Counted from the stretch's first letter, positions 16,574 to 23,736 are shown. The stretch: DNA of 26,245 bases from CAVPRW01 sp046727435 [NCBI: bacterium] (GCA_046727435.1 JBKPCR010000447.1:1-26245); one strand, 5' to 3'. The notes: generated by a model not told the origin, from the letters alone. Program-made: numbers and translations.

Positions 16574-17440
16574 ATGGCACAACACAGTCGGAGGACCACA
16601 TTTGAAGCTGGCGCTGTGAGTTTCGTCGTCCAGCACGAGCTGTGGGACGGGAACATCGATGACCACTCCGACCAGGGGGTGGCCATTCTGGTCACCGGAC
16701 AGGTTGGGGGCGAAGAAACGACGTTGCTGCGGTTCAACTGTTTCGACCTGGAGCGCAGCTATGTGTATGGTCCCGAGACCGTGCACAAACTCTGCCGTAT
16801 GGATCCCACGGTGGACGGCAACCCGATCGGTTGGTCGGTAAAGCAGATGAAGCACAAGCTTCCTGACATGCTCCAGGCCGCCGGCTACGAGGACCTTGCG
16901 CCCAAGGTCGATGCGCAGGCGGTTTCGCACACACTGGCTGAGGTTGAATCCACGGCCCGTGAAATCTTTGCCACTGGCAGAAACACCGTCAAGCACAACC
17001 GGGGTACGGACATGTTCGAGGCTGGCAGCTTCCGGTTTGGCCTGGAGATGCGGAAACAGGCCGGCGGAGACGGCGGTCTGGCGATCCATGTGCTGGCCGA
17101 CCTGGCGGGAACGCCTGGTCGTACATACATGGAAGAAACCGAATTGCTGGCCTTCGACTGCTTCCGAGACGCCCCGCACTACCATTACGGACCCAGGAAC
17201 AAGAACCACCGCATCTTCTGGGACAAGACGCTGGTGCCCGACCCACTGGGATGGACGCTGGAGCAGTTCAAGAGCGGGAAGCTCCGAGACATGATCCAAC
17301 GGGCGGGCTACCCGGGCGTGGCCGCGGACTATGACCAGGACGTCGTGAATGCCCTCATGCCGGCGTTGGAAAAGCGGGCGCGCGAAATGGACGCACAACC
17401 GCTCCCCGCAGAACCCACCCCCAACATGGTGCCCCGTTAA
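16574..17440 (+). CDS. Unrecognised protein built from two copies of one domain
   Basis: 288-aa soluble protein from ATG 16574, with GGAGG 7 nt upstream; a TTG at 16568 is too close to that site. The two halves are an ancient tandem duplication offset by about 138-140 residues. Matching pieces are FEAG (10/148), GVAILV with GLAIHV (36/168), TTLLRFNCFD with TELLAFDCFR (49/189), YVYGP with YHYGP (63/203), NPIGW with DPLGW (83/223), and LPDMLQAAGY with LRDMIQRAGY (96/237), each half ending in a helix with AREI or AREM. The conserved Cys/Asp (FxCF), Tyr-Gly-Pro and Gly-Trp suggest a compact ligand- or metal-binding unit. No signal peptide or membrane segment is seen. I cannot name a family with confidence. 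Confidence 0.8.
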   Translation: MAQHSRRTTFEAGAVSFVVQHELWDGNIDDHSDQGVAILVTGQVGGEETTLLRFNCFDLERSYVYGPETVHKLCRMDPTVDGNPIGWSVKQMKHKLPDMLQAAGYEDLAPKVDAQAVSHTLAEVESTAREIFATGRNTVKHNRGTDMFEAGSFRFGLEMRKQAGGDGGLAIHVLADLAGTPGRTYMEETELLAFDCFRDAPHYHYGPRNKNHRIFWDKTLVPDPLGWTLEQFKSGKLRDMIQRAGYPGVAADYDQDVVNALMPALEKRAREMDAQPLPAEPTPNMVPR

Positions 17441-17696
17441 TCCGACTGCCAGCACGGGTAAGCATAACGGTTCGGTGGGTATGATTAGGCGCGTGGTTAG
17501 GCTACAGCGTTGAAATTTGCAGTTGTAGCATTGCATCACGTGCTCCTCCACTAACCGTGTCCGGCCTCACCCAGGCACAGCCGGAGAAGGGAGTTGGCAT
17601 GAAGCGTCAGCAGACGGTAGTGCGGATGATCGGCCGGCTGCCTGGCATGAAAGAATGTGTGTCGGCAACGGGGCGTCCAGGACAAACCGCGTCAGA

Positions 17697-17752
17697 ACAT
17701 CCTGTGACAGTCGGTAGGCGGAGCGCTCCGCCTACCGACTGTCACAGGATGT
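17697..17752. repeat. Perfect 56-bp palindrome
   Basis: Two 28-bp arms (17697-17724 and 17725-17752) are exact reverse complements with no spacer, centred on GGAGC|GCTCC. If the adjacent 141-bp insertion and one copy of its target duplication are removed, the symmetry continues imperfectly for about 13 bp on each side (AAACCGCGTCAGA against GTTGGCGCGGATT, 9 of 13 pairing). It follows no gene closely and has no T-run, so it is not an ordinary terminator. Confidence 0.9.
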
Positions 17753-17753
17753 G

Positions 17754-17894
17754 GGCTCTTAGCCACTTTTGGTGAACGCCATATGATGGCTCGTTTTTCC
17801 ATTGATTAACTATGATTTTCGAGTGTGCCTCCCTCTACTCGCCAGTAGCCATGTGGCTTCAGTGAGCCTAAATCACCAAAAGTGCGCAAGAGCC
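17754..17894. mobile_element. ISL3-type miniature inverted-repeat element (MITE), 141 bp
   Basis: Inverted ends of 22 bp (17754-17775 and 17873-17894) start GGCTCTT and finish CACTTTTGGTGA, differing at three internal positions. The element is flanked by a perfect 8-bp direct repeat AGGATGTG (17746-17753 and 17895-17902), the target-duplication length of ISL3-family elements. The interior (about 97 bp) has no transposase. Its ends match those of the decayed ISL3 element at 20368-20993, which is a plausible source of the mobilising enzyme family. It inserted into the right shoulder of the 56-bp palindrome. Confidence 0.85.
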
Positions 17895-17902
17895 AGGATG
17901 TG

Positions 17903-18360
17903 TTGGCGCGGATTGCCGTGCGACGGTTAAGCAGGAACAGCCCGGACGGGGAGTTTCCGGCTACGGCAGCAGTCATGCGGGGATGGGCCTCGTCATGGAG
18001 GGTATGCTGGCCAAGGGCTTTACGGTACCCGTCGCGCCCGATGGTGTAGTCTGAATGGCCGGGGCCGGGCGGGAGATCAAGTATGTCGGCGGCGTTGCCA
18101 TGCCTCGCGCGGTGGCGATCGCGGCTGTGTCGGCCGTGCAGGAGGGGTGAGGTGGGGCAAGGTTCTGGCAAGATCAGGCGCGCGGGTATCTTGCTGGTCT
18201 GGGCATAAATGTGCCCTGAGATCGCGGGTATACCACAAGGCCTTGCGTAACAAGGCCCTGGAGTCAACGGGGTTGTGTCGTACATTTCCTTCCGTAGGTC
18301 CTTAGAGGAAGCTCCCTTGGTGGCGTGACCCCCAGGTTTTTGATGGTCTCGAAACTGCAA
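17903..18360. other. Gene-free stretch with a protein-like but broken frame
   Basis: No intact gene is visible. On the plus strand one frame (about 17958-18150) reads like protein (GVSGYGSSHAGMGLVMEG, later GREIKYVGGVAMPRAVAIAA) but is interrupted by TGA at 18052-18054 and ends at TGA 18148-18150. I do not recognise it; it may be the tail of a lost enzyme gene. A minus-strand ORF over 17806-18405 runs into the mini-element and is therefore not ancestral. The remainder to the promoter at 18361 shows nothing I can identify. Confidence 0.35.
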
Positions 18361-18389
18361 TTGACAGCGCTCATGTGCTCGGCTACACT
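18361..18389 (+). promoter_or_regulatory. Sigma70 promoter of the isochorismatase-fold gene
   Basis: TTGACA (18361-18366), 17 bp, TACACT (18384-18389), 54 bp before the ATG at 18444. Confidence 0.65.
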
Positions 18390-18443
18390 CGGCCCTGTCA
18401 GGCATGGGACTCGATCTACAGGATATGCCGTAGGAGGTGAGTG

Positions 18444-19034
18444 ATGGCCGACATCCACCTGGACAAAGGCAAGACGATGCTGCTGATGGCGGATTTCAGC
18501 ACCAGTGGCATTGGGCAGAATCCCGTCGCCAAGGAAAGGCATACACTGGAGCGGGCCAGGGAAGTGCTGGACGCCGCAAGGCACGCGGGGGTCTTCGTAG
18601 GCTACTGTATCTCTCACTTCCGCCCAGGCTTTCCTGAGGTGTCGGACCGCAACAAGACGCGCGCCGCGAGGAGGGACTCGGGCGAAGTCCTCCCGGCGGA
18701 CCCCACGACGCTGATCCACCCTTCGGTGCAGCCCAAGGCGGGGGAGCCTGTCATCGCCAAGCACCGCACCAGCGCCTTCTCGGGGAGTGCCTTTGAGATG
18801 ATCTTGCGGGCTCACAACATCGAGACCCTGATCCTGATGGGCCATTCCACCAGCGGAGTGATCCTGTCCACGGTGCGCCTAGCCGCCGACCTCGACTACC
18901 AACTCATCGTGGTGGAAGACGGGTGCGCCGACCGGGACCCGGAAGTCCACACGCTGCTGATGGAGAAGGTGTTTCCCCGGCAGGGCACAGTGGTCAGTTC
19001 CAAAGCCATGGTGGAGGCGCTGGCCGCGTTGTAG
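18444..19034 (+). CDS. Isochorismatase-fold (cysteine hydrolase family) protein lacking the nucleophile
   Basis: 196-aa alpha/beta protein of the isochorismatase/nicotinamidase superfamily. Asp17 (LLMADFST) and Lys106 (VIAKHRTSAF) of the catalytic triad are present, and the cis-peptide region is MGHSTSGVILSTVR (132-145). In active cysteine hydrolases the position three residues after the Thr of this loop is Cys; here it is Val139, so amidase chemistry by the usual thiol route is not possible. Cys161 (DGCAD) is a conserved structural position. Isochorismatase itself also works without Cys, so a hydrolase of another type or a binding role remains possible. ATG 18444 is set by AGGAGGTGA upstream; a GTG three bases earlier is less well spaced. 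Confidence 0.85.
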   Translation: MADIHLDKGKTMLLMADFSTSGIGQNPVAKERHTLERAREVLDAARHAGVFVGYCISHFRPGFPEVSDRNKTRAARRDSGEVLPADPTTLIHPSVQPKAGEPVIAKHRTSAFSGSAFEMILRAHNIETLILMGHSTSGVILSTVRLAADLDYQLIVVEDGCADRDPEVHTLLMEKVFPRQGTVVSSKAMVEALAAL

Positions 19035-19130
19035 GGTTTGTTCGTGAGGCGAGGCGGCCACATGAAGCGGGAATCATAGGCGAGGCCTCGAAGTCGATAG
19101 ATGCCGGAAACAAGGTTGGCTGGCCTTAAC

Positions 19131-19431
<301 letters not shown>

Positions 19432-19462
19432 GGTGCGTCACCTGCGTCTTAGAGGTTCTCGC

Positions 19463-19885
19463 TTACCTCTCGAAGGAGTCATCCGTCAGCTCCACCACAC
19501 GTTCGATCGTCGGTAGGTCAGGTCGGAAAACGAGCCGCCAGGCCTCCATCCCGTTCTGCCTGGCTGCACCGCCGGCCCAGCCACCCACGCTGTCGATGAC
19601 CTGGTAAATCTCCTCTGGTTTAGCCCCGGCCTTGTGGGCGGAGTGGACGTGAATCTGGATATGATGCGGCGGGTTCCTCATGGCAACATAGGCTGCTATT
19701 CTGATCAACTCTTCTGTCTTGCGGTCTAGAAGGGATTGGTGGCGATGCTCAGCCTCCCACCGGTCGTTGCGCTTCTTGAGGGCATCCAGGTCTACCTCGG
19801 CCAGGAAGTCATGGTAACCAACACGGAAGCCGCTTATTCTGGTGACCCTTTCCTTCTCCGCTTGCTTTTCTCTCTCTGTAGGCAT
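19463..19885 (-). CDS. Carboxymuconolactone decarboxylase-family protein
   Basis: 140-aa CMD-fold protein. The core is LDRKTEELIRIAAYVAMRN followed by HHIQIHVHSAHKAGAKPEEI and VIDSVGGWAGGAARQNG, the standard helical pattern of the family with a His-rich HIQIHVHSA stretch where AhpD-type proteins have CxxC. No Cys pair is present, so it is of the decarboxylase-like rather than peroxidase class. ATG 19885 is fixed by GGGAGG about 8 nt upstream. A good minus-strand promoter lies at 19938-19967. The N-terminal 20 residues are charged and not conserved. Confidence 0.83.
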   Translation of the reverse strand: MPTEREKQAEKERVTRISGFRVGYHDFLAEVDLDALKKRNDRWEAEHRHQSLLDRKTEELIRIAAYVAMRNPPHHIQIHVHSAHKAGAKPEEIYQVIDSVGGWAGGAARQNGMEAWRLVFRPDLPTIERVVELTDDSFER

Positions 19886-19937
19886 CAGTCTACCTCCCTG
19901 CTATATTGACGGGCAGCCATAGCCCTCCTGCGGCACG

Positions 19938-19967
19938 ATTATACTAGCCGATGGTGTTATCTTACAA
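19938..19967 (-). promoter_or_regulatory. Sigma70 promoter of the second CMD-family gene
   Basis: On the minus strand: TTGTAA (19967-19962), an 18-bp spacer, and consensus TATAAT (19943-19938), about 53 bp before the ATG at 19885. Confidence 0.6.
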
Positions 19968-20103
19968 ACTAAACTCAGTAATTGATCGCCTTCTTGAAGT
20001 GGCTGACCAGCGTCAGCATCGAGAGCACCGTCTCCACCAGCGTGCGGTTCTGCCACTCACCGCGCTAACACCGTGTGAGGTTGGCAGGATCCCCGCGGCG
20101 GCA

Positions 20104-20302
20104 TGGAAGGCGGTATCGCTTTGGACAATCATCCGCTCTTCAAGGCGCCTATGTCAATCTCGATGTTGGCTTTGATTCCACATACAATCGTCGGTGCATC
20201 TTCAATGCCGGCATGATCCCCAGCATCAAAGAGAATCCTCGCAATCGCGAAACGACGAAGCGTGGGCGGAAGCGGTTCTTCGATGCAGCCATTCATACCC
20301 TA
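20104..20302 (+). pseudogene. IS4/IS5-like DDE transposase fragment
   Basis: The translated fragments GGIALDNHPLFKAP (about 20106-20147) and, one frame over, VGFDSTYNRRCIFNAG plus IPSIKENPRNRETTKRGRKR (20165-20269) are typical of DDE transposases of the IS4/IS5 type, where the Asp of GFDS is catalytic. The family normally continues into an RVERTFAWED-type motif holding the final Glu; that is missing, as is the whole N-terminal half. A frameshift separates the two fragments. The flanking 19968-20103 and 20303-20367 contain no terminal repeats I can find. Confidence 0.6.
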
Positions 20303-20367
20303 AGTGTAACGGCCCGAGGATATAAGTCGTCCTGCCCGAGAACATCGCAACTTTGAACCCAGATTCC

Positions 20368-20993
20368 GGCTCTTGGCCACTTTTGACTGGTGGTGCGGCA
20401 TGAGGAGCAACGCACCAAGGACGAAGCCCAGGAGCTCGCCCAGTTGCACGCCCAGCATGCGGAAGTGGCTGAGGCGATCGACCTCGACCAGGACTTCGTC
20501 CAACTCGTACGCCAGCGGCAACACCAGCCGCTGGAGCCCTGGCTCGCGCGTGCCGCCAAGAGTACCGTGGGAGCCTGGCCGCGTTTCGTCAAAGGACATC
20601 GCGAGGATGACGACGCGGTCAAAGCCGGGGTCACGCTACCCTGGAGTCATGGGTCGGTGGAGGACTAAATCACGCGCTTGAAACTGCTCAAGCGCCAGAT
20701 GTTTGGCCGCGCCAATCTCGCGCTGCTCTAGCGGCGCTTTGTGCTGGCTCCTGGACGTATGCGGAGCCGGTGCAACACCCGCAGGAACCGTCGGAGGAGC
20801 AGGCCCAGCCAGCGGCCGCATAGCCACACCCGCCGCGAGGGTCCGGGCCCCAAGCCTGGCCTCACCGAGGCACGTCGAGGCTTGGGCGCGGTGTGGGCAG
20901 ACCCTCACCGCGTGAGATGGGTTGATGTCGTGCAGACGGCAGAGGGCTACATCTCGTGTTCACCGCTGACGTCACCAAAAGTGGCCAAGCGCC
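20368..20993. mobile_element. Internally deleted ISL3-family insertion sequence
   Basis: The left end begins GGCTCTTGGCCACTTTTG (20368-20385). The right end, read on the minus strand from 20993, begins GGCGCTTGGCCAC and ends TTTTGGTGA (to 20972). Between them only the C-terminal third of an ISL3 transposase survives, so most of the element has been deleted next to the left end. No 8-bp target duplication is seen (CAGATTCC on the left, GAGATGGA on the right), suggesting rearrangement after insertion. The right end abuts the truncated integrase gene. Confidence 0.75.
20390..20752 (+). pseudogene. ISL3-family transposase, C-terminal remnant
   Basis: The open frame from 20390 carries EVAEAIDLDQDFVQLVRQRQ and LEPWLARAAKST, then VTLPWSHGSVED, which is the ISL3 transposase end (family pattern LPWSNGPVEGQ). 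A TAA at 20666-20668 replaces the Gln-type codon, after which the frame continues ITRLKLLKRQMFGRANL and hits TAG at 20729-20731 before RRFVLAP. So the conserved C-terminus is present but broken by two nonsense codons, and the N-terminal two thirds are absent. It cannot be functional. Confidence 0.8.
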
Positions 20994-21400
20994 GAGATGG
21001 AGATAGATCTCAGTGGGGGGAGATGGTCATAGCCCAAGAGGCGCTGCAGGGCTGGCAGGGAGATGTCCTTTTGCATGGCCGTGACCGACAAGGTATGACG
21101 CAGCACATGCGGCCTCACCGTCCAATGGATATGAGCGCAGTTGAGGACGTGCTTGACCAGGCGATGGATGGTGCGGGGGGGCATGCCAAAGGTCTCATAG
21201 AGGGCACAATGGCCCTCAAGTAAAGGTTGCACACGCGGCGAGGGGGGAATTATGCGCCGCTTGGTTTGCGAGCCGTAGGTGGTTGGGTAGCGAGAGGACC
21301 CCCTGGCCGCTGCGCCATGCATGCCCTATATTGACAGGTAGTGGAGGGCATAGTCCCTCACGTGGAGCGTCAGAGCACGGAACTCCGGCGTCTCAGCGGG
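20994..21400 (-). pseudogene. Tyrosine recombinase (phage-type integrase) pseudogene
   Basis: Minus-strand frames encode the C-terminal catalytic domain of a XerC/D-like integrase: IPPSPRVQPLLEGH, ETFGMPPRTIHRLVKHV, then the HxxR box in PHVLRHTLSVTA and LLGYDH. The sequence TEIYLHLG with the catalytic Tyr (codon 21005-21003) follows in another frame, after a run of six C at 21020-21015, so one base has been lost there. The upstream part (FRALTLHVRDYALHYLSI) is separated by a TAG and by loss of the first catalytic Arg region. The gene ends abruptly at the ISL3 right end at 20993. Confidence 0.78.
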
Positions 21401-21429
21401 TCAGTATCTGACGAGAGAGGAGGTGGACC

Positions 21430-21993
21430 ATGTACCGACATATCCTCTTAGCCATCGCGCTGCAGCAATGGGACGAATTCAGCCCGCACGCCGTGGCGGC
21501 CCGTGAGGCCGCGGTCGCCCTGGCCAACGGGTCTGGCGCGCAGCTGTCGGTCCTGAGCGTGTATGACTACGACGACGAGACACCCGAGGCGCTGAGCCTC
21601 TCTCCTGAGTCGCTGAGCCTCTCTTCCGTGGAGCGGGCCCGCTATCGGGACACCCAGATGGTTCAGGTGGACGAGCTGATGGCGACGAAGATGCAGGCCT
21701 TCCTGGCCGGCGTGCCGACCCACGAGACCTCGATCACGCCGCTATTAAAGGTGGGGGATCCGCGCCAGCTGATCGTCGCCACCGCCGAAGCGCTTGGGGT
21801 CGACCTCTTGGTCATTGGCGCGCACAGCAAGCGCAGTTTTCTCGATGTCCTCTTGGGCGGGACAGCAACAGCGGTCAGCCGCCATGCTCCCTGTGCGGTC
21901 GTGATGGTGCAGCCCGGGGAAAAGCGCCCACTGGTGCAGACAAACGAGGTGGGGAACCCCCTCCAGCCCCCTATCTCAAGCGGACCAGCCTGA
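21430..21993 (+). CDS. Universal stress protein (UspA family)
   Basis: 187-aa cytoplasmic protein with the Usp fold: N-terminal strand YRHILLAIALQQ, central VGDPRQLIVATAEALGVDLLVIG, and the C-terminal nucleotide-loop region GAHSKRSFLDVLLGGT (130-145) followed by VSRHAPCAVVMV. The ATP-binding G-x2-G-x9-G(S/T) signature is nearly kept, reading G-x2-S-x9-G. A low-complexity insert with two copies of LSLS lies at residues 55-65, encoded by a 13-bp direct repeat. Start ATG 21430 has GAGGAGG upstream. A proline-rich tail after residue 163 is not typical. UspA proteins respond to starvation and energy stress. Confidence 0.88.
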   Translation: MYRHILLAIALQQWDEFSPHAVAAREAAVALANGSGAQLSVLSVYDYDDETPEALSLSPESLSLSSVERARYRDTQMVQVDELMATKMQAFLAGVPTHETSITPLLKVGDPRQLIVATAEALGVDLLVIGAHSKRSFLDVLLGGTATAVSRHAPCAVVMVQPGEKRPLVQTNEVGNPLQPPISSGPA

Positions 21994-22032
21994 TGGAGTC
22001 CGGCAAGCCGTCTGTCGATCAGGTTGCTCCTC

Positions 22033-22063
22033 TTGACAACAAAGCGCCTGCGCGCCATATATA
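22033..22063 (+). promoter_or_regulatory. Sigma70-like promoter of candidate small RNA 1
   Basis: TTGACA (22033-22038) followed by an AT-rich CATATATA at 22056-22063. Spacing is 17 bp to CATATA or 19 bp to TATATA. No gene with a ribosome site follows before the terminator at 22217-22254. Confidence 0.5.
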
Positions 22064-22068
22064 GAGAT

Positions 22069-22254
22069 GAGTCGTAGGTGCGAAGCCCCGGGGCTTCCTG
22101 ATAGGACGATCTGTGTGGCAGTAGCCCTTGCCATGAGGAGCGCTGCGATGGAGACGCCTCCCTGCTCCTAAGCGCGCCGTGTGGATATAGTGCCAGGCGG
22201 CGCGTGTGCTGACATACCCCCTCCGGATGTGGTGTGATCGGGAGGGGGTTTTTT
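22069..22254 (+). ncRNA. Candidate small RNA 1 (about 185 nt)
   Basis: The interval runs from a TTGACA promoter to a strong intrinsic terminator. It contains a perfect GAAGCCCC|GGGGCTTC palindrome near its 5' end (22081-22096). The only frames are short (one of 34 codons from ATG 22067) and lack a Shine-Dalgarno. This supports a non-coding transcript, although the family is not one I recognise. Confidence 0.4.
22217..22254 (+). terminator. Intrinsic terminator
   Basis: CCCCCTCC (22217-22224) pairs with GGAGGGGG (22241-22248), with three more inner pairs, followed by TTTTTT (22249-22254). Confidence 0.85.
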
Positions 22255-22357
22255 ATGGCACAGCATTGCCAGCTTGATAGGCTCTGACGCATCGGGTATA
22301 CAACAGCTGGCCATTCTGCTCCAGAACGTCCCCACCGCTGACCCACCTGGACACGCC

Positions 22358-22387
22358 TTGAAATTGGGTCATGACTGTTGCTATCAT
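22358..22387 (+). promoter_or_regulatory. Promoter of candidate small RNA 2
   Basis: TTGAAA (22358-22363), 18 bp, TATCAT (22382-22387), with TGC immediately before the -10 (extended -10). Confidence 0.5.
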
Positions 22388-22393
22388 GCATCT

Positions 22394-22475
22394 ACCGAGT
22401 TGCGATGTACCCTTGATAGAAGGGAGTCCCACTCACTCATGCCCTGGGCCGTTGCACCTGGGGCGTTCTTTTTTT
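22394..22475 (+). ncRNA. Candidate small RNA 2 (about 80 nt)
   Basis: A short promoter-to-terminator unit with no ribosome site or plausible reading frame. The 3' half is the terminator hairpin: GCCCTGGG (22441-22448) pairs with CCTGGGGC (22457-22464) using two G-U pairs, followed by GTTCTTTTTTT. Size and layout fit a trans-acting sRNA. Confidence 0.4.
22441..22475 (+). terminator. Intrinsic terminator
   Basis: 8-bp stem (22441-22448 with 22457-22464, 8-nt loop) followed by GTTC and seven T. Confidence 0.65.
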
Positions 22476-22519
22476 GGCTCCTCTGGGCCATGGGGCAGCA
22501 CCTCTCTGAAGATAAAAAA

Positions 22520-22550
22520 CCCCGGGCATTATTATGCCCGGGGCCTTTTT
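22520..22550. terminator. Bidirectional intrinsic terminator
   Basis: CCCCGGGCAT (22520-22529), loop TATT, ATGCCCGGGG (22534-22543): a perfect 10-bp stem with TTTTT after it on the plus strand and AAAAAA before it, so it can act in both directions. No gene is evident in 22551-22851. Confidence 0.85.
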
Positions 22551-22851
22551 CATTTCCTTCGCTCGTTCCCCGCTGCCTTTGCCCCTTGTGCTGCTCCACG
22601 CACTCGTCGCGGTTCGAACACCAGCAGTACCGGCGTAGCATGGTACAGTAGCCGTATGCATCGGCAGATCATACCGCAGTAGGTAGATTCTGCTCCCCTC
22701 GTCGATGACCTTCCTCCCTCCCTACCTTCCTGCGGACTTACTTCCAGGGCTCGTCTGCCTTCGTGGGGACGCCCGGCACACCTCTTGCAACAACCGGTGA
22801 TGACCGACAGAGATCCTACCCAGACGATGACCCAGCAAGAAGGAGAGCGCT

Positions 22852-23064
22852 ATGGGCGAACCCCAAGACATATGTAAGTTGACAGACGAGGAACGGCACC
22901 TTATCAGACTCTTGCGCCAGAGTCCACAGTCGGTCACGACGATGGCCGAGGCCCCGTCTATCAGCCCCGAGCAGACCTACGACGTCTTACAGCGTCTCGA
23001 CCGCAAAGTCGGCATCGTATGCCTCTTCCGCTACGACACCCGCCGCTACGGACTGGCGGAATAG
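22852..23064 (+). CDS. Small winged-helix-like protein (hypothetical)
   Basis: 70-aa ORF with AAGGAG well placed before ATG 22852. The sequence LTDEERHLIRLLRQSPQS, then SISPEQTYDVLQRLDRKVG and a C-terminal RYDTRRYGLAE, has the helix-helix-helix-wing rhythm of a small winged-helix DNA-binding domain (inference from pattern only). It may be a regulator of its short-gene neighbours. I know no family name for it. Confidence 0.6.
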   Translation: MGEPQDICKLTDEERHLIRLLRQSPQSVTTMAEAPSISPEQTYDVLQRLDRKVGIVCLFRYDTRRYGLAE

Positions 23065-23113
23065 ACACGGCCAGTATATGAATATCTTTCATGATGTCTA
23101 TGACATCTATGCG

Positions 23114-23143
23114 TTGGACTATTTGATACAAGCAGCCTATATT
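23114..23143 (+). promoter_or_regulatory. Possible promoter for the 88-aa gene
   Basis: TTGGAC (23114-23119), 18 bp, TATATT (23138-23143) in a locally AT-rich patch, 74 bp before ATG 23217. Confidence 0.35.
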
Positions 23144-23216
23144 ATCTATCAAGCGGTTGGTAGAACAGACCGCACACCAGAGAAGATGGCCGCACTCAAG
23201 GAGTCAAGGAGACACA

Positions 23217-23483
23217 ATGCACGCCAATCGACAGACCACCGTATGGGGAACACCTATCGGTGTCAGCCGAGCAACAGACGGTAAGGGATGGTATCAGCAG
23301 CTGACAGAATGGTGGGCCGCCCACAAGGCTGCACGGCACGACGCAAAGCTCGCCACGCTCAGAGCACGCTGGGATGCCAGGCGCGAAGCGGTCCGTCCCC
23401 TGCATGCTGACGCCGCGATAGACATGGTGGCGTCAACGCACGCCTTCTCGACCACCACGGCACTCTGTGACCTTACCATGTAG
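23217..23483 (+). CDS. Hypothetical basic protein, 88 aa
   Basis: The ORF starts at ATG 23217 with AAGGAG spaced 5-6 nt upstream, which decides against earlier in-frame codons. The product is Arg/Ala/Trp-rich with a central amphipathic helix (WYQQLTEWWAAHKAARHDAK then LATLRARWDARREAVRPL), so it is probably a helical, basic, cytoplasmic protein. No known domain is recognised. A good intrinsic terminator follows at 23587-23618, supporting a real transcription unit. Confidence 0.5.
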   Translation: MHANRQTTVWGTPIGVSRATDGKGWYQQLTEWWAAHKAARHDAKLATLRARWDARREAVRPLHADAAIDMVASTHAFSTTTALCDLTM

Positions 23484-23586
23484 ACGACGCAGGCGGACCC
23501 CGTTCGCGCCACCGCAGTTCACCCCCGAACCACGCGCGCGGACGCAGGGCCGCTGACACCCGCCGCTCCCGTGACCCAGCGTTCAA

Positions 23587-23618
23587 GGCCGTGCGGGAAC
23601 GCACAGCCGTTTTCTTTT
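23587..23618 (+). terminator. Intrinsic terminator after the 88-aa gene
   Basis: GGC and GTGCG (23587-23595) pair with CGCAC and GCC (23600-23608) around a GGAA tetraloop with one C-A mismatch, followed by TTTTCTTTT. Confidence 0.7.
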
Positions 23619-23670
23619 CCTTGCTAGTGAGGCGACTATGTCCCCGAACCAACACCCCGCCCGCCTCGCC

Positions 23671-23686
23671 TGGCACCATTCTTGCT
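23671..23686 (+). promoter_or_regulatory. Sigma54 (RpoN) promoter
   Basis: TGGCAC (23671-23676), five bases, TTGCT (23682-23686): an exact match in sequence and spacing to the -24/-12 consensus TGGCAC-N5-TTGCW. Transcription would start near 23698, giving a ~40-nt leader with AGGAGGG before ATG 23737. Confidence 0.7.
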
Positions 23687-23736
23687 TAAGGTATGTTTGA
23701 CAGCCCATCATCTCTCTCATGCAAGGAGGGTCCACC

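Noticed and set aside
16439-17551. 370-codon minus-strand ORF opposite the duplicated-domain gene
   Set aside because: It is a shadow: its translation shows no family pattern, while the plus-strand frame has a ribosome site, repeats and conserved motifs.
18052-18054. Second in-frame TGA that might encode selenocysteine
   Set aside because: There is no CxxU or other redox context, no ribosome-bound start and no recognised family; it is better read as a stop in a decayed frame.
17806-18405. 199-codon minus-strand ORF
   Set aside because: Its end lies inside the 141-bp mini-element, so it did not exist before that insertion, and it has no domain pattern.
23078-23284. 68-codon ORF beginning MNIFHDVYDIYALDYL
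   Set aside because: No ribosome site, and it overlaps a better-supported gene at 23217; its opening residues reflect an AT-rich promoter-like patch.
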